Shown here piece after piece: positions 5,289-12,407 of a stretch of DNA of 13,761 nt. A model generated the notes under the pieces. It was given only the letters and a program-made list of their open reading frames with translations. It was not told the origin of the DNA and searched no databases. The position numbers and the translations under genes are program-made. The DNA comes from Candidatus Omnitrophota bacterium. Its GTDB lineage: Bacteria > Omnitrophota > Gorgyraeia > Duberdicusellales > 4484-171. Position 1 is the stretch's first letter, and each line of letters begins with the position of its first letter. The DNA lies in assembly GCA_023228195.1 (NCBI GenBank), contig JALOBR010000027.1:1-13761 (forward strand), written 5' to 3'.

Positions 5289-7256
5289 CTCTTTTCCTGC
5301 CACGATAAACGTTATATCATCGTGCTGTTTATCGCAATCGGAAAATTTTAATATATTTTCTTTTATAGCCTCGTTGATTTTTTTGGTATCGAGCAAAGCT
5401 TTCTTAAGAATTATTTTTTTGACATTTTCCATTCCAAGCTCTTCGCCTTTTCTGTTGCGTGCCTCATAAAGCCCATCCGTAAACAAAAAGAATTTATCTT
5501 TCTTTTCTATCAAATATGTTGTCTCTTCATAATTTGCCTCTTCAACCACACCTAGGGGAAAACCAGCAGCTAAATCAACGTCAATTAAATCTCGGCTTGA
5601 ATTTCTATACACGAATAACGGCCCATGGCCAGCTGAAGAAATATGCAGGAGATTTTGGCTGGTATCTACAATTATATAAAGACAAGTGACAAAGCTTCCC
5701 TGAAATTTTCCGTAAAGCTCTCTGTTTAGCGTATTTAAAACAGCTGAACAGCTTAAATTTTGCCGGCAGAAAATCCTAAACTGCGATATGGCCTGGGCCA
5801 TTATCAAGGCGGCGGAAACGCCCTTCCCTGAACCATCACCGATTAAAATACCCAGTTTATTTTTATCAAGTTCAACTATATCGTATAAATCCCCGGCGAC
5901 AAACTTTGCAGCCTGCATAAAAGAAGAAACCGTTATACCATTAAATTCTTTTGCGCCCTGCGGCAGGAAGCTGCGCTGTATTGTTCTGGCGATATCAAGC
6001 TCATTTTCAAGAATCTGCCTCTTTCTTTCTTCCAGCAGAAATTTATAAATTCCTGAAGCTGAATAAGTAATGACAATGATAAATAAAGGGAAAAAAGAAT
6101 CAATCAATATTCCGCCGCACACGAGGAAGATAAATGTACCAAAGAAATAAACTGCGCCAAAGACAATGTTTACCAATAGCGCTTTAAGCGGCGAAAATTT
6201 AAGACAAAAACTTAAGCTTACCAGAAAAATAATTACGCTTATTAATGCATTAACCTTTCCCCCAACATCTTTTATAAATCTTTTTTCTATTATGCTGTTA
6301 AAAACAGACGCCTGCAATCCCAGCATGGGGTAACTTTTTTCAACCGGAGTTGCCCTAAGATCTGACGTGCCCGTTGCAGTCAAACCTATAAAACAGATTT
6401 TATCTTTAAGTATAGATAAGTCCAGAGACGGGGTTATACCCTTATTAACGTCGCTGTAAGCTTTTAAAATATTAAAATAAGAAAGGTGCAAAAATGAGTC
6501 TTTCCATTTTGCAGGGTAATTAACAAGGAAAGGCGCACCCGAAGATACAGGTATAGACAATTTATTGTCTATTATTATTGTGCCTGACTTTACAAAAATC
6601 TTATCTGCCTTAAGCCCCAGGTAATCGCAGGCCGCGGCAAAAGATAAGTGAGGAAAAAGCCTGTCTTTATATTTTATAAAAAGAGGTATTCTTCTTACTT
6701 TACCGTCACTGTCAATAAACGTATTAATGTGTCCGTACCCGGCAACATGGGCTTTAAAAATGCTGCGTATATCGGAAATTATTTCTTTGCTTTCGGCGAA
6801 ATTTTTAATTTTTCTGTTTTTATCTTCGAGATAAAACGCGATAGGCAGGTATACATTTCCGGATTCTTCAAGGGCGGAACGAAACATTTCATCATCCAAT
6901 GTAGGCTCTTCAAAAAGGACATCGATAATTATTTGTTTTACGCCGTATTCCTTAAGCACCCTTATCAAGCTCCCATGAAAATCTCTGGGAAGCGGCCATT
7001 TGCCTAAATTTTTTACGGTATCATCAGCTACCTCAATAATTACTATCTTATCCGAAACAGGCAGGCTAGGACGAAGCATAAGCTTTAAATCATAAAAAAT
7101 AAGTTCGTAATTATTAAATACCTTAAGGTAAGAAAACAAAAACACAAAAAGGCAGGCCGAGAACACAACGAAGAGCTTTAAGGATATTTTTTTTCTTAAA
7201 TCGGAAAAAAAATTAATGGTGCTGGAGAATAAAGGGTTTTTATCAGATTTTTGCAT
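5283..7256 (-). CDS. CHASE2 sensor fused to PP2C/SpoIIE-type serine phosphatase (RsbU-like)
   Basis: A 657-residue inner-membrane sensor phosphatase. An N-terminal membrane helix (about 26-45) is followed by a periplasmic CHASE2 domain (about 46-330, with segments such as YDLKLMLRP and DVLFEEPT). Three hydrophobic helices follow (about 335-410), then a short linker helix (EERKRQILENELDIARTIQ) and a cytosolic PP2C domain of the RsbU/SpoIIE type. The metal and catalytic motifs are visible: AGDLYD, GDGSGKG, GHGPL, FTDGLYE and a final DDITFI. Such phosphatases dephosphorylate a STAS antagonist; a STAS gene lies at 11533. The start ATG at 7256 has no ribosome binding site, and a tiny ORF with a GGGGG tract precedes it. 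Its 3' end overlaps the convergent radical SAM gene by 6 bases, with no terminator seen. Confidence 0.93.
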   Translation of the reverse strand: MQKSDKNPLFSSTINFFSDLRKKISLKLFVVFSACLFVFLFSYLKVFNNYELIFYDLKLMLRPSLPVSDKIVIIEVADDTVKNLGKWPLPRDFHGSLIRVLKEYGVKQIIIDVLFEEPTLDDEMFRSALEESGNVYLPIAFYLEDKNRKIKNFAESKEIISDIRSIFKAHVAGYGHINTFIDSDGKVRRIPLFIKYKDRLFPHLSFAAACDYLGLKADKIFVKSGTIIIDNKLSIPVSSGAPFLVNYPAKWKDSFLHLSYFNILKAYSDVNKGITPSLDLSILKDKICFIGLTATGTSDLRATPVEKSYPMLGLQASVFNSIIEKRFIKDVGGKVNALISVIIFLVSLSFCLKFSPLKALLVNIVFGAVYFFGTFIFLVCGGILIDSFFPLFIIVITYSASGIYKFLLEERKRQILENELDIARTIQRSFLPQGAKEFNGITVSSFMQAAKFVAGDLYDIVELDKNKLGILIGDGSGKGVSAALIMAQAISQFRIFCRQNLSCSAVLNTLNRELYGKFQGSFVTCLYIIVDTSQNLLHISSAGHGPLFVYRNSSRDLIDVDLAAGFPLGVVEEANYEETTYLIEKKDKFFLFTDGLYEARNRKGEELGMENVKKIILKKALLDTKKINEAIKENILKFSDCDKQHDDITFIVAGKEL

Positions 7257-7272
7257 GAAGGATGTTAGAAGT

Positions 7273-7293
7273 TTATATAGTAGCCATTTGCAT
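7273..7293 (-). CDS. Possible 6-codon leader ORF (MQMATI) before the CHASE2 gene
   Basis: ATG CAA ATG GCT ACT ATA TAA follows AAGGGGGAT, the only ribosome-binding-like sequence upstream of the CHASE2 gene, whose own ATG comes 16 bases after this stop. It could load ribosomes for the larger gene by re-initiation, or it may be chance. There is no conservation evidence. Confidence 0.25.
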   Translation of the reverse strand: MQMATI

Positions 7294-7363
7294 ATCCCCC
7301 TTGCGCCTAGCCAACGGGCTGCCCTGGAAATTTAACATAAGCGCAGCGGGGTTAATTCGCGCT

Positions 7364-7401
7364 GTGATTTTTTCTGCCGCCGGTACAGCTTAAAAAATCA
7401 C
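7364..7401. repeat. Perfect 10-bp inverted repeat after the barrel gene
   Basis: GTGATTTTTT (7364-7373) and AAAAAATCAC (7392-7401) are perfect complements around an 18-base GC-rich loop. The hairpin starts just past the barrel gene stop, in the 152-base gap before the CHASE2 gene. The stem is AT-rich and no T-run follows it on the minus strand, so a canonical terminator is unlikely. A partial block or processing site is possible. Confidence 0.55.
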
Positions 7402-7414
7402 GTGCTCATTAAAA
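7388..7414 (-). repeat. Dispersed repeat, copy A (overlaps the barrel gene stop codon)
   Basis: This stretch matches 12977-13004 at 25 of 28 aligned positions, including an identical 13-base block (GTGCTCATTAAAA on the plus strand) and the A6 tract. The two copies have the same orientation, and both adjoin a CTGCC...GCCGG motif. In copy A the repeat supplies the last sense codon and the TAA stop of the barrel gene. Confidence 0.6.
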
Positions 7415-8404
7415 GTAATGCTGCCAGCCGCAGTTTACAACACTTTCGGAATACTGCGCAATATTGTCATTTGATGAATTTTGCCGGTAAGTGTAATATA
7501 CCGAAAGCTCATTTTGCTTGTTTAACTGGTAAGAAAACCCGAGGGTTCCTACGTAAAGGCTGTCTCTTTCTCTGTAGTCTCTTAAAGTTACAAGTCGGTT
7601 ATCAAAAATTTTCTTTTGGTAAGAAAGTTCGGAAATAAGATATAATCTTTTTAACAATTGATAATCGAAATCCAATGCCCCCTCATAAGATTGGTAGTCA
7701 TAAAAATCCTGATAAGAAACGTTTGAGTTATTAGCGGTAGCTTTTACTTTAAACGAAAAAATCAGTTTTTTGATAATGTCGGAACTTAATTTATATTCTA
7801 TGCTGGCGCGCGTATCTGTGCGATTATCGTCCTGATATGTATTTATAGTATCAGCTAAAGCATCTCGGTCGGGATAATCTTTTAATCCCACTTCTAACTG
7901 TAACCTATGATAGAGATTTTTTGATATTTTATGTTTTACATAAGCAAATAATTTATGGAAGAGGAAATCTTCATCGTTACCATGGGGATAATAAAATACG
8001 CCTAAATCATAACCTGCTCCAGTTGTGAATTGAGAAATGTTTTTATGCAAACCCAACCTGAAATGATTAAGTAAATTTGAAGCATCGGTAATTTTATTAT
8101 AGTTTAAATAATCTAAATCGTAATCAAAAGTAAAACCAAAATTTTTGTCGAATTTTTTGGACAGACCGAAAGAATATAACAGCTCCTCGAAGACATCCCC
8201 CTTTCTGCTCGGGCTTAAATTTACGTTGGTATCATAGCCGCCGGACAAACTTATCCGTGAAGAAAACTTATAATCCGGCGGGAGCTTGGTAAGAATGTTT
8301 ATGGCCCGGGACTTTTCTTCCTTTTCTTCCTTAAGCTGGCAAAATGAATAAGATGCATTCAAAAAAATACACGCAAGTAAAATTGTAAATATTTTTATTC
8401 TCAT
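7409..8404 (-). CDS. Secreted outer-membrane beta-barrel protein
   Basis: A 331-residue protein with an N-terminal signal peptide (about 1-22, MRIKIFTILLACIFLNASYS). A charged stretch follows, then repeated amphipathic, aromatic-rich strands with alternating polar residues (ISLSGGYDTNVNLS, FGFTFDYDLDYLNY, LYHRLQLEVGL and others). It ends in phenylalanine (GWQHYF), the classic C-terminal signature for Bam-dependent outer-membrane insertion. It is recognisable as a barrel but not as a named family; DUF560-like or porin-like barrels are similar in appearance. It has a GGGGAT ribosome binding site. It lies 53 bases after the FecR gene and is probably in the same transcript, so the FecR protein may be its periplasmic partner. 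The stop codon is inside a dispersed repeat. Confidence 0.8.
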   Translation of the reverse strand: MRIKIFTILLACIFLNASYSFCQLKEEKEEKSRAINILTKLPPDYKFSSRISLSGGYDTNVNLSPSRKGDVFEELLYSFGLSKKFDKNFGFTFDYDLDYLNYNKITDASNLLNHFRLGLHKNISQFTTGAGYDLGVFYYPHGNDEDFLFHKLFAYVKHKISKNLYHRLQLEVGLKDYPDRDALADTINTYQDDNRTDTRASIEYKLSSDIIKKLIFSFKVKATANNSNVSYQDFYDYQSYEGALDFDYQLLKRLYLISELSYQKKIFDNRLVTLRDYRERDSLYVGTLGFSYQLNKQNELSVYYTYRQNSSNDNIAQYSESVVNCGWQHYF

Positions 8405-8457
8405 AATGTATCCCCTTTATTTTATATAAAAAAATTGTTAGAATATCTTATTGCTTT

Positions 8458-9234
8458 TTACTTTTCTGGCCGGGTTGGGCTGTCGCTCGAACTTGGACGT
8501 CTGTTTTCTTCATCCCTTCTTCTATCTTCCAGCTTATCGTTACCGTAATCGAACCTGCGCTCATCAAGAGCATTGTTCAACGCGTCATTTTCTCCGTCGC
8601 CGGTAAAACTATTGTCCCGTAAGCCATCTACGTTTCCTAAAAATTCCTCCCACTGTGACAAATCTTCGCCAGAAAGAGTAAATTGCTTGCCAAATGTTCC
8701 GCCTTCGCATACCTGTACCCCGAATCCGCCGGAAACGCCCTGCTGCCCCGTACTATTACCCTGGCTGCCAAGACCCTGCACATAAACATTATTTTCAAAA
8801 CATTTTACATTGGCACAATTTGATGAAAATTCAACCGACTCACCCGTTCCTCTTACTCCGGCGATAGCCGTGGGTGTTCTTATTTCGAATTTTTCCACCT
8901 TAGCAATATCATCGATAAGAGAAAAAACTCTGCCTTGCGGAAGAGAAATACCTGCGGGTTTTAAATTCTCTATTTTCACCTCTGAATTTTCTTTTATGGT
9001 TAAAATATTTTTTAATTCTTCGTCGAAGCTAAGACTGCATTCGGAAGAAGCGCCGGTCTTAATTTCCGACTGTTTATCAAGGAATGTATCTATTCTTGCT
9101 TTTTCCCATGCGGATTTTGCCGCTTTTTTCACCTGAACATCGCCTTTTACTTCAATGATTTTTGCCATCTGCGCAAAAGCGGACATAAATAATGAAAAAC
9201 AAAAAAGAACAAATAAAAATAAAAACTTTTTCAT
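8458..9234 (-). CDS. Secreted FecR-domain protein
   Basis: A 258-residue exported protein. The signal peptide spans 1-21 (ends AFA, then Q), followed by a FecR domain (about 22-140) that begins IIEVKGDVQVKK and closes with the family hallmark RTPTAIAGVRGT. The second half is glycine- and serine-rich with two cysteine-containing segments, then a highly charged, probably disordered tail (DERRFDYGNDKLEDRRRDE) ending PTRPEK. It lacks the transmembrane anti-sigma arrangement of classical FecR. Stand-alone secreted FecR proteins often occur near CHASE2 sensors, as here. Its ATG is 3 bases past the mlaD stop and its ribosome binding site, GGGGAGG, lies inside the mlaD 3' end, so the two are cotranscribed. 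Ligand unknown. Confidence 0.88.
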   Translation of the reverse strand: MKKFLFLFVLFCFSLFMSAFAQMAKIIEVKGDVQVKKAAKSAWEKARIDTFLDKQSEIKTGASSECSLSFDEELKNILTIKENSEVKIENLKPAGISLPQGRVFSLIDDIAKVEKFEIRTPTAIAGVRGTGESVEFSSNCANVKCFENNVYVQGLGSQGNSTGQQGVSGGFGVQVCEGGTFGKQFTLSGEDLSQWEEFLGNVDGLRDNSFTGDGENDALNNALDERRFDYGNDKLEDRRRDEENRRPSSSDSPTRPEK

Positions 9235-9237
9235 AAA

Positions 9238-9846
9238 CTACCTCCCCTTTGGCTTAGATAGAAGTTTCCAAGGATTATTTTTTAAATCAGCGGTCAACTC
9301 TTCGACATTTTTGGATGTAGATTCCAAATTTTTAATGATAGAAGAAATTTTATCCTGATTACCGGTAACCGTATAATTAAGGTTCGCTGAAAGTTTCTTC
9401 GCTTCTTCGGTTAAAGCTTCTGCCTCTTCCATGAGCACATCCAAATCCATGTATGATTTACCTACAATTACGGTTTCGGGTTTTATAAAATTTCCGCCAT
9501 GCGAAGCAATCTGTATATATTTTTCACCCATAAGCCCTAAGGTCTTTATGGAGATAACGGCGTCTTCTCTTGCCTTTGCCTGAACCGGCAACCAAAGCTT
9601 TAAGGTGATTTTTGTGGCATCATTGTCATAGCTTACGATGATATCGTCGACTTTTCCTACTTCCAGGCCGTTTAGCATAACCGGGGCTTTCTTGGTTAAA
9701 CCGGCAATTTCATCAAATGTAGCATACAAAAAATAACCGGGTTTTTTTATGTCAACCTTTCCGGTCCTGAAAGTGATAAAAATAAGTACGCCTACGCAGG
9801 CAAGCACAAACAATCCTACCTTAAATTCGTTACCATATTTTTTCAT
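9238..9846 (-). CDS. mlaD: MlaD-like MCE-domain lipid transport protein
   Basis: Periplasmic, membrane-anchored substrate-binding subunit of an Mla-type phospholipid transporter. A single N-terminal helix (about 10-27) precedes the MCE domain (about 35-112), which contains DEIAGLTKKAPVMLNGLEVGKV and LGLMGEKYI. The C-terminal part (about 128-190) is helical and ends NPWKLL, as in many MlaD homologues outside Proteobacteria. The length of 202 residues is normal. Strong ribosome binding site (GGAG) before the ATG at 9846. It is separated from mlaF by 92 bases that may hold a second promoter and a small hairpin, and it is tightly joined to fecR downstream. Confidence 0.93.
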   Translation of the reverse strand: MKKYGNEFKVGLFVLACVGVLIFITFRTGKVDIKKPGYFLYATFDEIAGLTKKAPVMLNGLEVGKVDDIIVSYDNDATKITLKLWLPVQAKAREDAVISIKTLGLMGEKYIQIASHGGNFIKPETVIVGKSYMDLDVLMEEAEALTEEAKKLSANLNYTVTGNQDKISSIIKNLESTSKNVEELTADLKNNPWKLLSKPKGR

Positions 9847-9874
9847 ATTATACTCCTTTAATGAGACTTACACT

Positions 9875-9895
9875 TTCCGGACTTCCTGTCTGGAA
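9875..9895. repeat. Small hairpin in the mlaF-mlaD gap
   Basis: TTCCGGAC (9875-9882) and GTCTGGAA (9888-9895) form an 8-bp stem with one G:T pair and a 5-base loop. It sits in the mlaD leader just downstream of a weak predicted promoter. No T-run follows. It might limit read-through between mlaF and mlaD or affect mRNA stability. Confidence 0.4.
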
Positions 9896-9898
9896 AAA

Positions 9899-9928
9899 TG
9901 TATAGTCGAATTACCCCTTAAACGACAA
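9899..9928 (-). promoter_or_regulatory. Weak candidate promoter for mlaD-fecR-barrel
   Basis: On the minus strand there is a TTGTCG -35-like box (9928-9923), an 18-base spacer and a TATACA -10-like box (9904-9899), each with 4 of 6 consensus bases. It lies in the only sizeable gap of the Mla gene run. Chance cannot be excluded. Confidence 0.28.
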
Positions 9929-9938
9929 GTGGGGGGGG

Positions 9939-10751
9939 TTATAAGCCAAAAATTTCACCGATTCCTATATCTTCCTTAAAAAAATCAATCGGCCCTAAAG
10001 GTCTGCCATTTATAAATTGCTGGATATAAGGGTTTTGCGAGCTACGCAATTCATCGGGCGTAGTAACATCTATAATTCTACCTTTATGAACCATCGCCAC
10101 CCTGTCTGCGATATTGAAAACACTTTGCATGTCGTGAGTTATGACTACGGAAGTAATAAGGAGTTTTTCGCTAAGCTCTTTTATCAACTTATCAATAACT
10201 CCGCCGACAACCGGATCAAGCCCCGAAGTTGGCTCATCGTAAAAAACTATATTCGGGTCAAGCGCAATCGCCCTTGCCAATCCGACGCGCTTACGCATGC
10301 CCCCTGAAATCTGGGAAGGATAATGCTTCTCGTAACCGCGTAGCCCCACCAATGAAAGTTTCATTTTTATAATTATATCTATGATTTCCTGTGCAAGCCT
10401 TGTATGCTCTTTAAGCGGCAATGAAACGTTATCTTCAACCGTTAAGGAATCAAGAAGCGCGGAATACTGGAAAAGCATCCCGAAGGTTTTCCTGACTTCA
10501 TCTAATTCTTCGCCCCGGATTTTTGATATGTCTTTGCCTTTAACAAAAATACTTCCTTCCTCCGGCTTAAGTATTCCGGTCATCAGCCTTAGAAGAGTGC
10601 TTTTGCCAGAACCAGAGCAGCCCATAATGACGAAAGTTTCTCCGTGAAGGATATCAAAACTCACATTATCTATGATCTTGTTTCCGTGGAAATACTTGGA
10701 AACATTTTTTAAGGAAATTATCGGCTCGTCTTTGGAATCTTTTTTTATCAT
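9939..10751 (-). CDS. mlaF: MlaF-like ABC transporter ATPase
   Basis: Cytosolic ATPase that powers Mla-type lipid transport with MlaE. All ABC motifs are present: Walker A GCSGSGKST (44-52), Q-loop Q95, signature SGGMRKR (149-155), Walker B IVFYDEP with D172-E173, and switch H206 in ITHD. SGGMRKR and DEPTSGLDP are characteristic of the MlaF group. The C-terminus extends past the core (GPIDFFKEDIGIGEIFGL), in the region where MlaF homologues form dimer contacts. The start overlaps the mlaE stop by 4 bases (ATGA), giving translational coupling. The stop is followed at once by eight C residues on the coding strand. Length of 270 residues is normal. Confidence 0.95.
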   Translation of the reverse strand: MIKKDSKDEPIISLKNVSKYFHGNKIIDNVSFDILHGETFVIMGCSGSGKSTLLRLMTGILKPEEGSIFVKGKDISKIRGEELDEVRKTFGMLFQYSALLDSLTVEDNVSLPLKEHTRLAQEIIDIIIKMKLSLVGLRGYEKHYPSQISGGMRKRVGLARAIALDPNIVFYDEPTSGLDPVVGGVIDKLIKELSEKLLITSVVITHDMQSVFNIADRVAMVHKGRIIDVTTPDELRSSQNPYIQQFINGRPLGPIDFFKEDIGIGEIFGL

Positions 10752-11536
10752 AGCTTGGAAAAATAAAATATGGATGTAATAATACAGTCCGCGAGTATTA
10801 TAAGTATAAAACTTATAACTACGCTTCTTGTCGTAGCTCTGCCTACGCCCTCTGCGCCGCCTTTTGTGTTTAACCCCTCAAAACAACCAATCAGCGCTAT
10901 TATTACAGCAAACACAAAAGATTTGGTAATCCCTGTATAAATATCCTTTATTTCAAGATATTTGAAAGTTGTTTGTATATATAAATCCGGATTAATATTA
11001 AGGCTATAGACCCCGACTAAATACCCACCCACCATTCCTGATAAATTTCCTAAAATTGTAAGGCAGGGCAACATAAAAAATAACGCAATAAACCGCGGAA
11101 CCGCCAAAAACCTTACCGGATTTATTGCCATAGTCTCAAGAGCTTCTATTTGTTCGCTGACTTTCATTGTGCCAAGCTCTGCCGCAAAAGCAGAACCGAC
11201 ACGCCCGGCAACAACAAGGGCTGTAAGCACTGGCCCAAGCTCTCTGCACAAAGAAACAGCAACCAGGGAAGCAACGTAAAGCACCGCGCCCATCTTCTGG
11301 AGTTGATAAGCTGACTGCATAGCTAAAACTACGCCGGTAAAAATGGTTACAAAAAATACAATCGGCATGGAACGCAGTCCCGTAAAAATCATCTGGTTAA
11401 ATATGCCCTGGCGTTGCGCGGCCTTGCCCTTAAATGGGCCGATTATCAACCAATATAATATATCCACTAAAAGCTTAATTACGCCGCTTATATTCTTAAT
11501 GAAGTTAATTATTGTTTTGCCTAAAATAGTTATCAT
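10748..11536 (-). CDS. mlaE: MlaE-like permease
   Basis: Inner-membrane permease of the Mla lipid transport complex, 262 residues. An N-terminal interface helix is followed by about five transmembrane segments. Conserved features are the loop LCRELGPVLTALVVAGRVG, the coupling segment EQIEALETMAINPVRFLAVPR and the downstream GLNTKGGAEGVGRATT, all typical of the MlaE/DUF140 family. The start overlaps the STAS gene stop by 4 bases (ATGA) and its end overlaps mlaF in the same way, so STAS, MlaE and MlaF are made together. In E. coli the STAS protein MlaB binds MlaF, so this order matters for reading the STAS protein. Confidence 0.95.
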   Translation of the reverse strand: MITILGKTIINFIKNISGVIKLLVDILYWLIIGPFKGKAAQRQGIFNQMIFTGLRSMPIVFFVTIFTGVVLAMQSAYQLQKMGAVLYVASLVAVSLCRELGPVLTALVVAGRVGSAFAAELGTMKVSEQIEALETMAINPVRFLAVPRFIALFFMLPCLTILGNLSGMVGGYLVGVYSLNINPDLYIQTTFKYLEIKDIYTGITKSFVFAVIIALIGCFEGLNTKGGAEGVGRATTRSVVISFILIILADCIITSIFYFSKL

Positions 11537-11868
11537 AAAAAATTGTTTAAAGCTGCCTCCCGCGAATCAAAAATTTCAAAAAGTTTATGTAATTTAGTTA
11601 CTTCAAAAATATTTTTGACTTTTTGGCTCATGGAACAGATGCGGAAAGTACCACCAACTTTTTTAAGGCGTTGCAAGAGCTCTATAAAAGTAGCAAGGCC
11701 TGAACTGTCGATATAAGAAACTTGAGAAAAATCTACAACTATTTTTGCCGTATTGGCTTCAACAAAAGACTCAAAGGACTTACGAAGCTGCGGTGAAGTA
11801 TTGATATTGATCTCACCGCTTATGTTACAAATTGTTATTCCATCTTTTTTTTCTTCGGTTATATTCAT
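11533..11868 (-). CDS. STAS-domain protein: anti-sigma factor antagonist (RsbV-like) or MlaB-like
   Basis: A 111-residue single STAS domain. The phosphorylation site motif SYIDSSGLATFIELL is intact; S55 in D-S-S-G-L corresponds to the serine phosphorylated by RsbW or SpoIIAB kinases. The length fits RsbV/SpoIIAA. It has a very strong AGGAGGT ribosome binding site before the ATG at 11868. It lies 72 bases after the RsbW-like kinase gene and shares an ATGA overlap with mlaE. Two readings are possible: a classical anti-anti-sigma factor that is substrate of the kinase and of the CHASE2 phosphatase, or an MlaB-like subunit of the MlaEF transporter. MlaB-type proteins also have a STAS fold, and the retained serine favours real phosphorylation here. 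Confidence 0.9.
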   Translation of the reverse strand: MNITEEKKDGITICNISGEININTSPQLRKSFESFVEANTAKIVVDFSQVSYIDSSGLATFIELLQRLKKVGGTFRICSMSQKVKNIFEVTKLHKLFEIFDSREAALNNFL

Positions 11869-11883
11869 ATTACCTCCTTGAAT

Positions 11884-11932
11884 AGCTATCAGCTTCCATC
11901 CATCAGCTGCTGAACACTGACGACTGATAGCT
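11884..11932. repeat. 9-bp inverted repeat between kinase and STAS genes
   Basis: AGCTATCAG (11884-11892) and CTGATAGCT (11924-11932) are perfect complements, with further CAGCTG and CTGA motifs in the loop. The block fills most of the 72-base gap between the two partner-switching genes and resembles low-complexity dispersed repeats. It could adjust the relative output of kinase and antagonist, but no direct evidence is visible. Confidence 0.5.
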
Positions 11933-11940
11933 GAAAGCTT

Positions 11941-12336
11941 TTAAAATAATTTTACCATCTTAATCTTGTTTCCGCCATCAGAAAACTTAACACTGTCCAT
12001 AAGTTTTCTGATGAGAAAAATTCCTCTTCCGGAAAGTTTTTTTATGTTTTTACCTTTTGTGGGAGAAGGTATATTTTTATGATCAAACCCTTTGCCCTCA
12101 TCTTTTACGATCATCTCTATAGAGCGGCCGGAAAATTTGACAGTTATGTAGACAAGTTTTTTCTTATTCTTTTTATTGCCGTGTTTTATAGCGTTAATTG
12201 CTGCCTCTTCGAGGCATAAACGCACATCAAATAACACATCTTCCTTAACGCCTTCTGATTTTAATTTTTGAAAAATTTCCAAAGCAACAGGCAGGATATT
12301 TTTTAAATCAGAATTTATTTGATATTTTATAACCAT
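11941..12336 (-). CDS. RsbW/SpoIIAB-like anti-sigma factor serine kinase
   Basis: A 131-residue GHKL (HATPase_c) protein of the small RsbW type. The N box is EEAAINAIKHGN (N48), the G1 box is KDEGKGFD (D79, G81, G83) and the G2 box is SGRGIFLIRKLMD (102-114). There is no histidine-kinase dimerisation domain, so it is the anti-sigma or switch-kinase class, which phosphorylates a STAS partner and binds a sigma factor or other target. The STAS gene follows directly. No sigma factor gene is present in the window, so its target is unknown. The ribosome binding site is weak (AGAAG abuts the ATG at 12336). It lies 71 bases after the OsmC gene and may be read from that promoter. Confidence 0.9.
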   Translation of the reverse strand: MVIKYQINSDLKNILPVALEIFQKLKSEGVKEDVLFDVRLCLEEAAINAIKHGNKKNKKKLVYITVKFSGRSIEMIVKDEGKGFDHKNIPSPTKGKNIKKLSGRGIFLIRKLMDSVKFSDGGNKIKMVKLF

Positions 12337-12407
12337 CTTCTAAAAGAATATATTAAACGCAAAACTTATATTATTTATTACGCTTTGCCAAAAATCCATA
12401 CCAATCT

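Noticed and set aside
9155..9358. Plus-strand open frame opposite the mlaD/fecR junction
   Set aside because: It is a shadow of two strongly supported minus-strand genes, with no ribosome binding site or recognisable motif.
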